From: Bacillota bacterium
Lineage (GTDB): Bacteria; Bacillota; Clostridia; Lachnospirales; Lachnospiraceae
Assembly: GCA_023399055.1 (NCBI GenBank)
Contig: JAEWQV010000010.1
Location: forward strand, 1-64,000
Direction: 5' to 3'
DNA: 64,000 bases
Positions 44,617 through 52,731 of the stretch are shown here, piece after piece (position 1 is the stretch's first letter; each line of letters starts with the position of its first letter). A model generated the notes under the pieces. It was not told where the DNA came from and did not search any database. It saw only the letters and a program-made list of their open reading frames with translations. The translations under genes and the position numbers were made by a program.

Positions 44617-45396
44617 TTATATCACCCCTTTGATTTCCGATAGTACCTGGTCAAGCTTACTAAGTTCCTCTAGATTATCCGTACCACTAATCTTATCAAC
44701 TTGCGCTTTCAATAACATAATGCGTGATCTTTGTAACTCTGTGGCGATGCTTGACTTACACATCTCTTCATACTGCTTAATCATAGACCTTAATTCCCCC
44801 ATAGCTCTTGATTGAGCCTTGAGGAATGTTGCTTGCCTATCCCATGAGAATTGGAATGCATATTCAAATTCCTCTTCTCTGCTTTCACTATCGGTTTTAT
44901 CTGTACTTCTACTATTAGTCTTAATCTTGGACTTCTTAAGTTCCTTTATCATTTCTCCTTTATCAGTAACATGCATAATTTTCTGTGCACGAATGATAGC
45001 TGTGTATTGGAGTATTATATTATCCCATAGCAGATCGAGTGGGTTAGCGGTTTGAATGTGCTGCATAATCTCCATTGTTTCCTCTGGCAACCACTTAGAG
45101 AAGAACCCATGCTTTTCTGCATTCTTGTTTTCAAGAGGAGCTGCACCGCCAATATTGCCAATTGCATTCTTATTGCCTATCGGTGCACCTGCTTTTTGTG
45201 TGCACACTTTTTCACTGTTTGTGTGCACACTTTTTTTCTTGTCCTTACACCATTCATATCTAGTTTTCCATGACTTGACTGTATTTATAGTTACGCTATA
45301 CTTATCAGCAATATCCTTATATTTCATGCCATCCATATAGTCGTTCTCTGCTAATTCATAATTTGGTGCTCTTACTTCTTCATTCAATCCCACCAC
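44617..45396 (-). CDS. terS: Terminase small subunit
   Basis: 259 residues, GTG start. The N-terminal HTH (YMDGMKYKDIADKYSVTINT, VKSWKTRYEWC) recognises the packaging site. A basic linker (KKSVHTNSEKVCTQKAGAPI) and a helical oligomerisation part follow. The variable GAPIGNKNAIGNIGGAAPLE segment is common in PBSX-type small terminases. Confidence 0.85.
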   Translation of the reverse strand: MVGLNEEVRAPNYELAENDYMDGMKYKDIADKYSVTINTVKSWKTRYEWCKDKKKSVHTNSEKVCTQKAGAPIGNKNAIGNIGGAAPLENKNAEKHGFFSKWLPEETMEIMQHIQTANPLDLLWDNIILQYTAIIRAQKIMHVTDKGEMIKELKKSKIKTNSRSTDKTDSESREEEFEYAFQFSWDRQATFLKAQSRAMGELRSMIKQYEEMCKSSIATELQRSRIMLLKAQVDKISGTDNLEELSKLDQVLSEIKGVI

Positions 45397-45489
45397 CTAC
45401 CTATTGAGTTTGTTTTGTTTATACCGCCTGCCCCACAGCTTAATCGGATAATCCGCCCCACGCTTATGCGTTACTCCCGTTTTATGTAT

Positions 45490-45518
45490 AATAAAAGAGC
45501 ACCGCGAAGGATGCTCTT
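45490..45518 (-). terminator. Terminator between the small coiled-coil gene and terminase
   Basis: On the minus strand AAGAGCA and TGCTCTT close a stem with a CCTTCGCGG apex, followed by TTTTATT. It suggests that the packaging-head operon starts below this point. Confidence 0.6.
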
Positions 45519-45537
45519 GTGTGCGTTTCTATTATTT

Positions 45538-45825
45538 TTACTTTTTTAAATGTTCTATGAGTTCCCCTAATATATACAGCTCTTTTTCTATCGATTCTTT
45601 TTCTCTGTATGCGTCTTGATGCTGTTCCTCGAATAATTGATTCGTTGTTAATGCATCTTCCATTAACATTTTATATACTGGTGTTTGTATTTTCTTGTTG
45701 CATTCAACATAGAACATTTTTTCTGCTGCTGCTTTTGCCTTGTCTTCATCTATTTTTCTAGTTATTTCTGTGACTCTTATTTCTCTTTCATCACGCATTT
45801 TTATTAAATAATCTAGTCTATCCAT
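45538..45825 (-). CDS. Small coiled-coil phage protein
   Basis: 95 residues, almost entirely charged helix (VTEITRKIDEDKAKAAAEKM, YREKESIEKELYILGELIEH). A strong AAGGAGG precedes the ATG. It has its own terminator. No family recognised. Confidence 0.6.
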   Translation of the reverse strand: MDRLDYLIKMRDEREIRVTEITRKIDEDKAKAAAEKMFYVECNKKIQTPVYKMLMEDALTTNQLFEEQHQDAYREKESIEKELYILGELIEHLKK

Positions 45826-45894
45826 TTTAATACCTCCTTATCTATATTCCAATTATAACCCATTATGTATTATTTTTCAACATTTAGGAAGATA

Positions 45895-46146
45895 TTAACT
45901 AAATGGCACCCTTGAAATATCACCAATGAGTGCCATGCCTACGCTCTTGTAGGTCTTGAATATTATATAAACGCCATTAGGCTCATAATTTGCAAAGATG
46001 CCCAGTGAGTAGGATTGTCTATAGGCATCTATGATTGAAGTTCTCTCCCGCCATGTGATATAGGTTTTATTTAGCGGTAATCGGCTACTATCCTGTGATA
46101 GATAATAACCATACTTGGTGTTCTGTTCCCCGTGTGTCGTAACCAA
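45895..46146 (-). CDS. Uncertain small protein
   Basis: 83 codons from TTG at 46146 with AGGA four bases upstream; an in-frame stop lies just before. TYITWRERTSIIDAYRQSYS and IFKTYKSVGMALIGDISRVP look coding-like. The poor start suggests either a weakly expressed gene or the 3' end of a decayed one. Confidence 0.4.
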   Translation of the reverse strand: MVTTHGEQNTKYGYYLSQDSSRLPLNKTYITWRERTSIIDAYRQSYSLGIFANYEPNGVYIIFKTYKSVGMALIGDISRVPFS

Positions 46147-46518
46147 GATATCCTACACATCGTATTTACGTCGCCTGACATTCAAGGGAGTAAATCAATC
46201 CCTGATGCATTGTTTACTGTATAATGCATAATTTGTTTTCAGTAGTTTTCTGTCTACTCTCTTTTTTATTGTCTAACTGGTTTTCGCTCCAGTGGTTGAT
46301 TATAGTGGAATCCCTTTCCACTCTTGTTTTTGCTTTTGGGATTAAAACAAGCAACAACCCTAATTACTTTATGTTTATTGACTTTAAAGAATTAGTAAGA
46401 AACTTTAGTCTAATCAGCTACCGAGCTGTGACACCCGGTAACCGTATTTTATGGGGAGAGTAGAAAACAATGTTATATCTGTTCTATGACAACTATCCAT
46501 AATGCCATTATAACGGTT
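46147..46518. other. Gene-poor gap upstream of the packaging operon
   Basis: No supported gene on either strand, unusual in a compact prophage. A plus-strand hydrophobic frame (46224-46463) lacks a ribosome site. There is a small hairpin AGGGA/TCCCT near 46184-46202. The place, between the late regulator and terminase, fits a late promoter and packaging site, but no motif proves it. Confidence 0.4.
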
Positions 46519-46953
46519 TCATTTGTGTATCCCGTGTATCTTATCAAAATAGCTAGATATTTTTCTTGATACTTGACTTCTGTCCATGTGAAGCTTACGC
46601 CCTATCTCTTCTTGTGTCTTCCCATCTATGTAAGTCATTACAAATATTAACCTTATCTCTCCATCTTCTATGCTGTATATGTAATCGTGAATTTCTGCTT
46701 CTTTTTCGAGTAGCTCTAATCGCTTGGTTTCTCTTTTCCTAACCAACTCCTCGGCTCTTTTTTTCTTTTGGTCAACTAGTTCAGGTCCCATAACATTAAA
46801 ATGTGCTGCTATATAAGGAAAGCATGCTAAAGATCCTTTAACCTTGGTATTTTCCATTTGAACTTCCCGTGTTAATAAATCACTTATACGGAAGTTTAAG
46901 TCCTCTATTTCCGCTTTAATAAGCCTGTACTGCTTTAATTCATTTTCCGTCAA
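46519..46953 (-). CDS. RinA/ArpU-like late transcription regulator
   Basis: 144 residues. An N-terminal coiled coil (LIKAEIEDLNFRISDLLTRE) and a C-terminal sigma-region-4-like HTH (FVMTYIDGKTQEEIGRKLHM, DRSQVSRKI). This is the ArpU/RinA class that switches on packaging and head genes. It starts with TTG seven bases after AAAGGAGGGG and sits just upstream of the late genes. Confidence 0.75.
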   Translation of the reverse strand: MTENELKQYRLIKAEIEDLNFRISDLLTREVQMENTKVKGSLACFPYIAAHFNVMGPELVDQKKKRAEELVRKRETKRLELLEKEAEIHDYIYSIEDGEIRLIFVMTYIDGKTQEEIGRKLHMDRSQVSRKISSYFDKIHGIHK

Positions 46954-47095
46954 TATCTTTCCCCTCCTTTATCCGTTGTTCCTCTCTAGCAAGCTTTTCA
47001 GTAAGAGCCTTTGTAAAGTCCTCCTGGACTAACTTGCAATCATCACAGGCGTCTGTATCTTCCTTAGGGCAGCGTATACAACGTTCTGTTCTCAT
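46940..47095 (-). CDS. Small CxxC-CxxC phage protein
   Basis: 51 residues. MRTERCIRCPKEDTDACDDC carries two CxxC pairs, a probable zinc site, followed by a charged helix. It overlaps the genes on both sides by 4 and 14 bp, which supports it as a real, coupled gene although short. Confidence 0.55.
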   Translation of the reverse strand: MRTERCIRCPKEDTDACDDCKLVQEDFTKALTEKLAREEQRIKEGKDIDGK

Positions 47096-47535
47096 AGGCA
47101 GATCGCTTTCTCTGCTTCTTCGCGAGTAGTAAATGCAATCTTGCCAAAATCAACAAATGTATACTCGTTGTTAGCTATACAGTACTTACCATTTCCCATA
47201 TAAGCGATAGAATCAACGTAGTACTCATATATTTCCCCATCATCTATACAATAAAGAAATTCACCTATTTTGCATGGTGGCAGCTTAATATACAACCCCT
47301 GTGCTTCTGCAATCTTAATTTCTCCTAGAGCTGCACAATACTTTTTAGAGTCTCTTTCCCATCGTTGGTTTTCGGTTTTTAAACGTAATATCTCTGCTGT
47401 ATATAGTTCTACATGGTCTTTTACCTCTTCTGGTGTAAGTCTTGTATCCTCGTATTCTGCTAATTTTGTATATCCATCACCTTTTATTAAAGAACCATGA
47501 GTATGCTCTTTATTCCACTCGGTTAATCTATCCAT
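47092..47535 (-). CDS. Conserved phage protein, unknown
   Basis: About 147 residues. The start DRLTEWNKEHTHGSLI...YTKLAEYEDTRLTPEEV is a pattern seen in many Firmicute phage early proteins. The C-terminal half (GEFLYCIDDGEIYEYYVDSI) is a small beta domain. ATG at 47535 follows AGAAGGGAG. Confidence 0.6.
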   Translation of the reverse strand: MDRLTEWNKEHTHGSLIKGDGYTKLAEYEDTRLTPEEVKDHVELYTAEILRLKTENQRWERDSKKYCAALGEIKIAEAQGLYIKLPPCKIGEFLYCIDDGEIYEYYVDSIAYMGNGKYCIANNEYTFVDFGKIAFTTREEAEKAICL

Positions 47536-47587
47536 GGTTATCTCCCTTCTATAAATCAAATTATCGCAATAAAAAACCACCAACCTT

Positions 47588-47788
47588 TTATTGGTTAGTG
47601 GTTCTGTCTTCGCCTAATATGTTTTGATTACTTTGTAGCCATCTAAGAAATGGTAATCCATTTATGGTTCCGTCATCATTCTTTAATTCATGGAGTTGGT
47701 TTCCGATATACCCTATAATCAAATCAGCCATTTCATACTCATTCTTTGTATCCTTAAGTCTTTCAAAATTATTTTTTATGTTTATCAC
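47588..47788 (-). CDS. Small phage protein, unknown
   Basis: About 66 residues, helical: ERLKDTKNEYEMADLIIGYI, GLPFLRWLQSNQN. The frame is open to a TTG at 47818, inside a palindrome. The GTG at 47788 is too close to AAAAGGAG, so the exact start is undecided. Confidence 0.5.
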   Translation of the reverse strand: MINIKNNFERLKDTKNEYEMADLIIGYIGNQLHELKNDDGTINGLPFLRWLQSNQNILGEDRTTNQ

Positions 47789-47809
47789 ACTCCTTTTATA
47801 TATTATACC

Positions 47810-47828
47810 ACTTACCAAGTTGGTAAGT
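47810..47828. promoter_or_regulatory. Perfect 9-bp-arm palindrome, operator candidate
   Basis: ACTTACCAA-G-TTGGTAAGT. A minus-strand TATAAT (47807-47802) lies three bases away. It is located between two early genes, where a repressor-controlled internal promoter would fit. Confidence 0.5.
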
Positions 47829-47838
47829 ACATATGTAG

Positions 47839-48105
47839 CTATTCATATTTTTCAAGCATTGTTAGTATATCAAATATATCCTTTGGTTCAGCTCCACATA
47901 TAACATCTATATGTCTTTCTTTGCTGAATAGAGGTTCTTTCATATCTGGGAATGTTCTACCTATCTGTGTTGAATAGGCAGAATCGTAGTGATATGTTCC
48001 TTCATATTTCAGCTTGAGATTAATAATCCATTTAAAAGCTATTTTTCTAAAAACCAGAGTATAAACAATTTCACTGTTCTGATATTCCGCTGTGTACTTT
48101 GCCAT
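47839..48105 (-). CDS. Small phage protein, unknown
   Basis: 88 residues: AKYTAEYQNSEIVYTLVFRK, KYEGTYHYDSAYSTQIGR, a beta-rich fold. ATG at 48105 follows AAAGGGGG. No family recognised. Confidence 0.55.
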   Translation of the reverse strand: MAKYTAEYQNSEIVYTLVFRKIAFKWIINLKLKYEGTYHYDSAYSTQIGRTFPDMKEPLFSKERHIDVICGAEPKDIFDILTMLEKYE

Positions 48106-48240
48106 AATCAATCCCCCTTTTGCTATAATATTACAATGCGCATCAACTATCTGTCAATATCTGTAATACCACTAACCAATATAAAGTTGTCAAGGTTCAT
48201 CTGTAGCCGTTCTGTCGCTCCTACATCTATAACAAATTAA

Positions 48241-48483
48241 TTATTCTACTAATTCGTAAGTCTGCTCAAATATATCTGGTTTGCAAGGGTATAATTCTCC
48301 TTGAATTCCCTTTACAATATAATCTCCGATATGAGCCGTCATTGTCCCTTCGAGTGTTCCAAACGAAAACGAACCATCGATATTCCCATAAAGATGCTTA
48401 TGCATAAACTTATGTATTTCGGCAATATTTCCTTTTTTATATTGCATTGCTTCAACCACTACTGGCTTTTTTCTATACTTCAT
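48241..48483 (-). CDS. Conserved small phage protein
   Basis: 80 residues. MKYRKKPVVVEAMQY at the start and GDYIVKGIQGELYPCKPDIF at the end are seen in very many phages of Gram-positive bacteria, where the function is unknown. The compact beta fold is well conserved. Confidence 0.65.
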   Translation of the reverse strand: MKYRKKPVVVEAMQYKKGNIAEIHKFMHKHLYGNIDGSFSFGTLEGTMTAHIGDYIVKGIQGELYPCKPDIFEQTYELVE

Positions 48484-48503
48484 TACATTTTCCTTTCCGC
48501 TTA

Positions 48504-48845
48504 TCAGCTAATCAAATTATCAAAGTTTTTAAAGTCATTAACGCTCATTCCAGATATTCCAGGACTGTTATTACTATCAGTCGGCTTGTAATGCGCTCCA
48601 AACTTATCAGGATACATAAAGATCATCATACAGAAGTTGGCAACATCAGCTAAATACTCTACGTTCTTTGTCTTTTCGAAATGTTCTAGCCTTACTTTTA
48701 AACTATCCAACATATCATAGGCTTGATTATCAATGTTATCTTTCAATGGTCCATACTTATAAAATCCCATGACCATCATCTTTTTTCTAAGTTCATCAAA
48801 TTCAATAGAATATTCCGTACTTATAATTTCTTGTATACTTTTCAC
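48504..48845 (-). CDS. Phage early protein, possibly MazG-like
   Basis: 113 residues, helical. GFYKYGPLKDNIDNQAYDML, DSLKVRLEHFEKTKNVEYLA and DVANFCMMIFMYPDKF resemble the all-alpha NTP pyrophosphohydrolase (MazG-like) or DUF550 proteins of phages, but the ExxE...ExxD metal motif is not clear, so the enzyme role is uncertain. Confidence 0.5.
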   Translation of the reverse strand: MKSIQEIISTEYSIEFDELRKKMMVMGFYKYGPLKDNIDNQAYDMLDSLKVRLEHFEKTKNVEYLADVANFCMMIFMYPDKFGAHYKPTDSNNSPGISGMSVNDFKNFDNLIS

Positions 48846-48896
48846 TTTTTACCCTTTCTGCCCTCCTGGCTATACCGTACTTGACGGATGTATTAA

Positions 48897-49442
48897 TTAA
48901 ACCTCATTACCCCAACAATCCCATCCATCTACTGATTGTCTTGCGAATAGTTCTATTCTTGGTATGTCTCCACATAAGTCAACTATCCTTTTTCTTGTTT
49001 CGTTAGGTTTTTTACTATGCCCTTCTATTGGTGTATCAATGACGGAATGTATTCTTGCTGATATTCTTTTTGGCTTTCCCTTAATGCCAATTAAGCAAAC
49101 TTCTGGATTACTTCGTGTCCAGTTACCCATTCCCCAAAACCATGAAGGATTTTTCTTGTTTCGTTTAACCCAATTAAATCCGAGAGTTTTATATGTAAAC
49201 CCCCATGCCTTAATAGTGTCTAAACCATCTTGCAACATCGGGAAAGTAGCCCAAACGAACAATATGCAATCATCTTCCGATATTTCATTAACGGGTAGTT
49301 TTTTTATATCCTCTACTTCCATACAAGGATACTTATATTCTGCCCCCCTATTCCCGGCATTGCATTTGTCGTTGTAGCTCCATGGAGGGTCAGCATATAT
49401 AATGTTATACTTTTTATCAGTGTTAAATATATCTATCTTCAT
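48897..49442 (-). CDS. MT-A70-family N6-adenine DNA methyltransferase
   Basis: 181 residues. The catalytic DPPW (YNIIYADPPWSYNDK) is near residue 18-22. DCILFVWATFPML, GFNWVKRNKKNPSWFWGMGN, NPEVCLIGIKG and RIELFARQSVDGWDCWGNEV complete the MT-A70 fold. It probably methylates adenine in phage DNA to evade host restriction. No Shine-Dalgarno sequence is near the ATG; a double palindrome lies 28 bp upstream. Confidence 0.85.
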   Translation of the reverse strand: MKIDIFNTDKKYNIIYADPPWSYNDKCNAGNRGAEYKYPCMEVEDIKKLPVNEISEDDCILFVWATFPMLQDGLDTIKAWGFTYKTLGFNWVKRNKKNPSWFWGMGNWTRSNPEVCLIGIKGKPKRISARIHSVIDTPIEGHSKKPNETRKRIVDLCGDIPRIELFARQSVDGWDCWGNEV

Positions 49443-49452
49443 TTTTTACCAC

Positions 49453-49496
49453 AAGAAAGGGTACCCTTTGTCCGGCCGGAACTTTTCACCTTTCTT
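49453..49496 (-). promoter_or_regulatory. Double-palindrome leader of the MT-A70 gene
   Basis: AAAGGGTACCCTTT (49456-49469) next to TCCGGCCGGA (49471-49480), enclosed by an outer stem AAGAAAGG/CCTTTCTT (49453-49460 with 49489-49496). The same arrangement precedes the C5 methyltransferase at 54210, at nearly the same distance from its start codon. Confidence 0.6.
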
Positions 49497-49519
49497 TATT
49501 AATTTACATTTACTTACCA

Positions 49520-49548
49520 TTGCAAAATGCAAACATATGTTCTATAAT
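49520..49548 (+). promoter_or_regulatory. Promoter of the plus-strand gene pair
   Basis: TTGCAA (49520-49525), 17-bp spacer, TATAAT (49543-49548), pointing to the gene at 49586. The -35 box is part of the inverted repeat TTGCA-AAA-TGCAA. Confidence 0.6.
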
Positions 49549-49585
49549 GTGATTACTAATTTATTATTTTTGTGAGGTAAAACCA

Positions 49586-49885
49586 ATGCATGAACCAATT
49601 GATACAATATCCTACTATGGTCCAGATGGACTTTACCCTAAATACTTTTCCGTGGACGGCATTACTTATACCCTTGGAGATGTAACCGAACCTAAAATCG
49701 AAAAATTTGCTGGCTCTACTGTGCTGGTGTTTTCTTGCGTTGTGGAGGTCTGCGGTATCTCTCGAACGATTTGCCTTAGGTATGACTTACTATTACACCA
49801 ATGGTTATTATCAGGAGGGAGACAAGACAATGCCTTTTTATACGGCTCCAAGAATACCAAGCGTAAGGCAGCCACGAGGACATAA
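49586..49885 (+). CDS. Plus-strand phage cargo protein 1, unknown
   Basis: 99 residues. TISYYGPDGLYPKYFSVDGI, TYTLGDVTEPKIEKFAGSTV and VFSCVVEVCGISRTICLRYD form a beta-rich protein. It has a GTGAGG site and its own promoter, on the strand opposite to all neighbouring phage genes. Moron-like placement suggests expression in the lysogen. No family recognised. Confidence 0.6.
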   Translation: MHEPIDTISYYGPDGLYPKYFSVDGITYTLGDVTEPKIEKFAGSTVLVFSCVVEVCGISRTICLRYDLLLHQWLLSGGRQDNAFLYGSKNTKRKAATRT

Positions 49886-50111
49886 AGTAAGCGTTATGAC
49901 TACCACAAATACTTTAGGTAAAATCCGAATTGACTATATCCGCATTGTAGATGACGAAGGAGAGGTATTTACCTACAAAATCAGCTACTCTCACCTACGT
50001 AAAAGGCTTTTAAATATCGAAACCTACGACTGCGAATATATAACTGGTAATATGCTCAAGTACATTACGGTTGTGTTTGATGTGGTTAATATGTCATGGG
50101 TTATGGGGTAA
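49830..50111 (+). CDS. Plus-strand phage cargo protein 2, unknown
   Basis: 93 residues. ATG at 49830 has AGGAGGGA seven bases upstream and overlaps the end of the preceding gene by 56 bp in another frame. KIRIDYIRIVDDEGEVFTYK and ITVVFDVVNMSWVMG are beta-rich; the layout resembles the partner protein. The gene converges on and overlaps the DUF551 gene by 11 bp, with no terminator between them. Confidence 0.55.
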   Translation: MPFYTAPRIPSVRQPRGHKVSVMTTTNTLGKIRIDYIRIVDDEGEVFTYKISYSHLRKRLLNIETYDCEYITGNMLKYITVVFDVVNMSWVMG

Positions 50112-50424
50112 ATGGAGTTGGTAATGGTTTCCATGCAATAACGTCGCAAATAGTATTTTCCTGTTTATCATTAAACGGATTGTATTCTATATCAACAAAT
50201 TCATTGCATCTAACCCTAGACAGATACAAATTATTACTCTTTGTGCAAACAATTAATCTCTGATAATCTGCTGGCAATCGCTCCGATACTGGTATCCACC
50301 TGTCGTTTATCTGATTTTCCAATGCATTTAATACAATGTGACTATCTTCAAATTCAATAATAGTTCCGCAATTACCTGATCTGTTGTATCTTACCCTGTT
50401 AGCAAGATTTTCTATATCATTCAT
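50101..50424 (-). CDS. DUF551 phage protein
   Basis: 107 residues. The C-terminal RWIPVSERLPADYQRLIVCT ... CDVIAWKPLPTP is the DUF551 signature (W-x-P-V-S-E-R-L-P and a closing W-x-P-L-P). Function unknown, very common in phage early regions. Confidence 0.75.
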   Translation of the reverse strand: MNDIENLANRVRYNRSGNCGTIIEFEDSHIVLNALENQINDRWIPVSERLPADYQRLIVCTKSNNLYLSRVRCNEFVDIEYNPFNDKQENTICDVIAWKPLPTPFTP

Positions 50425-50884
50425 TGGCAGCCTCCTTAAGTAACTCTGGGTTATCGTGTAAGTTGCCGACTACCTCACAATACACACGAACATCTTCCAT
50501 TTCGACCCATAATAAGATATCAAGATTAGGATTGTCTCCGCTAATACGCCTTAACTGATATCCCCATGAATATTCACAATTTGGATTTCCAAACTCCACA
50601 ACAGCTATAAATTCAATACCACTATTTAAATCTGTACATTTAACAATATCACCTTTATAAATCTCTTTATCGTCCTTATCATTGAGGCCTGTGTATTGAC
50701 CTACGGTTTCTGGAATAACCTCATATACGGTAATATTATTTGCTCCGCACTCATCACAACAAGTTACAAACGGGCCAAACTCGGTTATAATATAGCAGGT
50801 ATCATCCCAAGCCTTTACGAGATACCCATATACCCATTGACCGTTATCTACTCTCTTACCTCTAAACTTGTATTCTCTATTCAT
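50417..50884 (-). CDS. YopX-family phage protein
   Basis: About 155 residues. MNREYKFRGKRVDNGQWVYG is the YopX start, and TVGQYTGLNDKDDKEIYKGD with later GNLHDNPELL are the conserved core. Function unknown. ATG at 50884 is nine bases after AAAGGAG. It overlaps both neighbours by 8 bp. Confidence 0.8.
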   Translation of the reverse strand: MNREYKFRGKRVDNGQWVYGYLVKAWDDTCYIITEFGPFVTCCDECGANNITVYEVIPETVGQYTGLNDKDDKEIYKGDIVKCTDLNSGIEFIAVVEFGNPNCEYSWGYQLRRISGDNPNLDILLWVEMEDVRVYCEVVGNLHDNPELLKEAANE

Positions 50885-51176
50885 CCTTGACAACTCCTTT
50901 CACTAAGGCTTTTGCCTCTTCTACCATGTCACACCATGTACCATGAGGATGAGCGTTTTTACATTTTTCCAGCTGTTCCACAGCCTTATCTACATCATAG
51001 GCGGTAGGCATGGCTTCTATGATTTCTCGAGCTTCCCATAACCCTTGCACATATTTTGGATTTGTTGAACCACCATCTGCCGTGCACTTTGTATCGTCAA
51101 AATCGCACTCATAGACATTTTCAACATAATCTTTCAACTTCTTAAGTAATGCTTTTCTGCTTATTAAATCACTCAT
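50877..51176 (-). CDS. Small phage protein, unknown
   Basis: 99 residues. MSDLISRKALLKKLKDYVEN is a start seen in many phage early proteins, followed by GLWEAREIIEAMPTAYDVDK. Helical with several cysteines. It overlaps the neighbouring genes by 8 bp. Confidence 0.6.
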   Translation of the reverse strand: MSDLISRKALLKKLKDYVENVYECDFDDTKCTADGGSTNPKYVQGLWEAREIIEAMPTAYDVDKAVEQLEKCKNAHPHGTWCDMVEEAKALVKGVVKDE

Positions 51177-51555
51177 GATTAACTCCTTTCAATAACACGC
51201 TTATGTCGTAACCGCTTCTTACAAATTCGAGTGTTTTCTCGTGGTTTATTGCATTACCAAGCGGTGCATATATTTTATTCATGTCTTCCTCTGTAAATTT
51301 CGTACCAAGAAATTCATTTACACCAGTGAGCATTAATTTATGGAATGCCTTATTTCGCCATTCAGTACGATACGGTGCTGTTTTATGTGCTGGTCTGGAA
51401 AACCATTCAATCACTTTACACTCAACATCTTCTCTGCTCTGGCAATTAGAAAGAATTATGTACTGGTTGCTATATCGATGTGCAATGAATTCATCCTTGT
51501 GATTTATAAAACTATCAGGAAATGCATTCAATAGCTCTGTTCTAAAATTGCTCAT
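51169..51555 (-). CDS. Phage protein, unknown
   Basis: 128 residues: NAFPDSFINHKDEFIAHRYS, VECKVIEWFSRPAHKTAPYR, TEWRNKAFHKLMLTGVNEFL. Helical and mixed charge. Similar proteins occur in early regions of Clostridial phages, with unknown role. It overlaps the 53-residue upstream gene as ATGA. Confidence 0.55.
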   Translation of the reverse strand: MSNFRTELLNAFPDSFINHKDEFIAHRYSNQYIILSNCQSREDVECKVIEWFSRPAHKTAPYRTEWRNKAFHKLMLTGVNEFLGTKFTEEDMNKIYAPLGNAINHEKTLEFVRSGYDISVLLKGVNHE

Positions 51556-51713
51556 TTGCCCTCCTTCGGCTCCGGTATCCCCAAGTGTGGACGCTCGGTA
51601 AAAATAGGCTTAACCTTGCTTGGTTTTCTTAATATTTGGTCCCATGCATTCTGACAATTTAATCTCATTTCCCCTTGGCTTCGTCTGCTTGGATATGCTG
51701 CGCTTCGTTTCAC
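51552..51713 (-). CDS. Short basic phage protein
   Basis: 53 residues from GTG at 51713, six bases after AGGAGGG. KRSAAYPSRRSQGEMRLNCQ and KPSKVKPIFTERPHLGIPEP are basic and proline-rich. The 4-bp overlap with the next gene and the strong ribosome site support it as real. Confidence 0.55.
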   Translation of the reverse strand: MKRSAAYPSRRSQGEMRLNCQNAWDQILRKPSKVKPIFTERPHLGIPEPKEGK

Positions 51714-51724
51714 TTGTTTCCCTC

Positions 51725-52720
51725 CTATAATTTTGTTTGCGTATATCGCTCTACCCCACCACTAAACATATCTATCTGTGCCTTATGGGTCTCTAATCTC
51801 TTGGTTGCCATATCAACATACTTGGGGTTAAGCTCTATCCCTATAAAATTTCTAAAGTTCTTTAAAGCCACAACTCCTGTCGTTCCAGACCCGAAGAACA
51901 TATCCATTACAACTCCACCTTGCGGGCATCCAGCCAATATACAAGGGGTTATTAATTCTTCCGGAAAGGTTGCAAAGTGCGCTCCTCTAAATGGTTTTGT
52001 GGCCACTGTCCATACAGACCGTTTATTCCTCGTGTCTCTTATAGCTCGAAAAGAATCTGATATATGCTTAAAGTCCTCGTGTGCATGATATTTACCTTTA
52101 AACTCTCCCCTTGGAACATCTTTTCTGGTTCCTATTGGATAAACTGTTTCTTCTTCTATAACTTCTTTGTCGTAATAGTAATGCGCTGACTTACTAAGCA
52201 AAAATATGTACTCATGGGCCTTTGTGCATCTATCGGTAACGCTTTCTGGCATTGGGTTTGGCTTATTCCAAACATGATCCATTCGCAAATACCATCCGTC
52301 GGCCCTTAGTGCAAATGCTAGCATCCACGGTATTCCAATTAAGTCTTTTGCCTTTATTCCGTTCCCTGTGTATCCAACTGGTATATTTTTTTGATCTACA
52401 GTTCCTTTATTGGTTGACTGCTTATACCCTTCTACACAATCTGGATAATGTGCTGCGCCTTTACTTGAACCACCGTAACTATCGCCCATATTAACCCAAA
52501 GAGTTCCTTCTGGCTTTAATACTCTCTTAAACTCGTTAAAGACGCATACAAGCTTTCTTATAAACTCTTCTGGTGTTTCTTCAAGTCCAATCTGTCCGTC
52601 CACTCCATAGTCACGTAGCCCATAGTAAGGGGGAGATGTTACACCGCAATCAATACTATTATCTGGTAAGGTTTTTAGGATCTCGAGTGCGTCACCGCAA
52701 TAAATATGATTTAATTCCGT
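51725..52720 (-). CDS. N4-cytosine/N6-adenine DNA methyltransferase with ACG in place of the start codon
   Basis: 331 codons from 52720. The N-terminus ELNHIYCGDALEILKTLPDN, SIDCGVTSPPYYGLRDYG contains the catalytic TSPPY. MDMFFGSGTTGVVALKNFRN near the C-terminus is the SAM-binding FxGxG motif, so it is a beta-class enzyme. The frame has no ATG, GTG or TTG before the TSPPY. The only well-spaced codon (six bases after AGGAGGG) is ACG, probably mutated from ATG. A start at the first ATG (52603) would lose TSPPY. The gene is therefore weakly translated from ACG or inactive. Confidence 0.75.
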   Translation of the reverse strand, partial: TELNHIYCGDALEILKTLPDNSIDCGVTSPPYYGLRDYGVDGQIGLEETPEEFIRKLVCVFNEFKRVLKPEGTLWVNMGDSYGGSSKGAAHYPDCVEGYKQSTNKGTVDQKNIPVGYTGNGIKAKDLIGIPWMLAFALRADGWYLRMDHVWNKPNPMPESVTDRCTKAHEYIFLLSKSAHYYYDKEVIEEETVYPIGTRKDVPRGEFKGKYHAHEDFKHISDSFRAIRDTRNKRSVWTVATKPFRGAHFATFPEELITPCILAGCPQGGVVMDMFFGSGTTGVVALKNFRNFIGIELNPKYVDMATKRLETHKAQIDMFSGGVERYTQTKL

Positions 52721-52731
52721 TTTAATCCCTC

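Noticed and set aside
46224..46463. Plus-strand 79-codon frame with a hydrophobic start
   Set aside because: No ribosome site and opposite to surrounding genes; signal-peptide-like look is common in AT-rich non-coding DNA.
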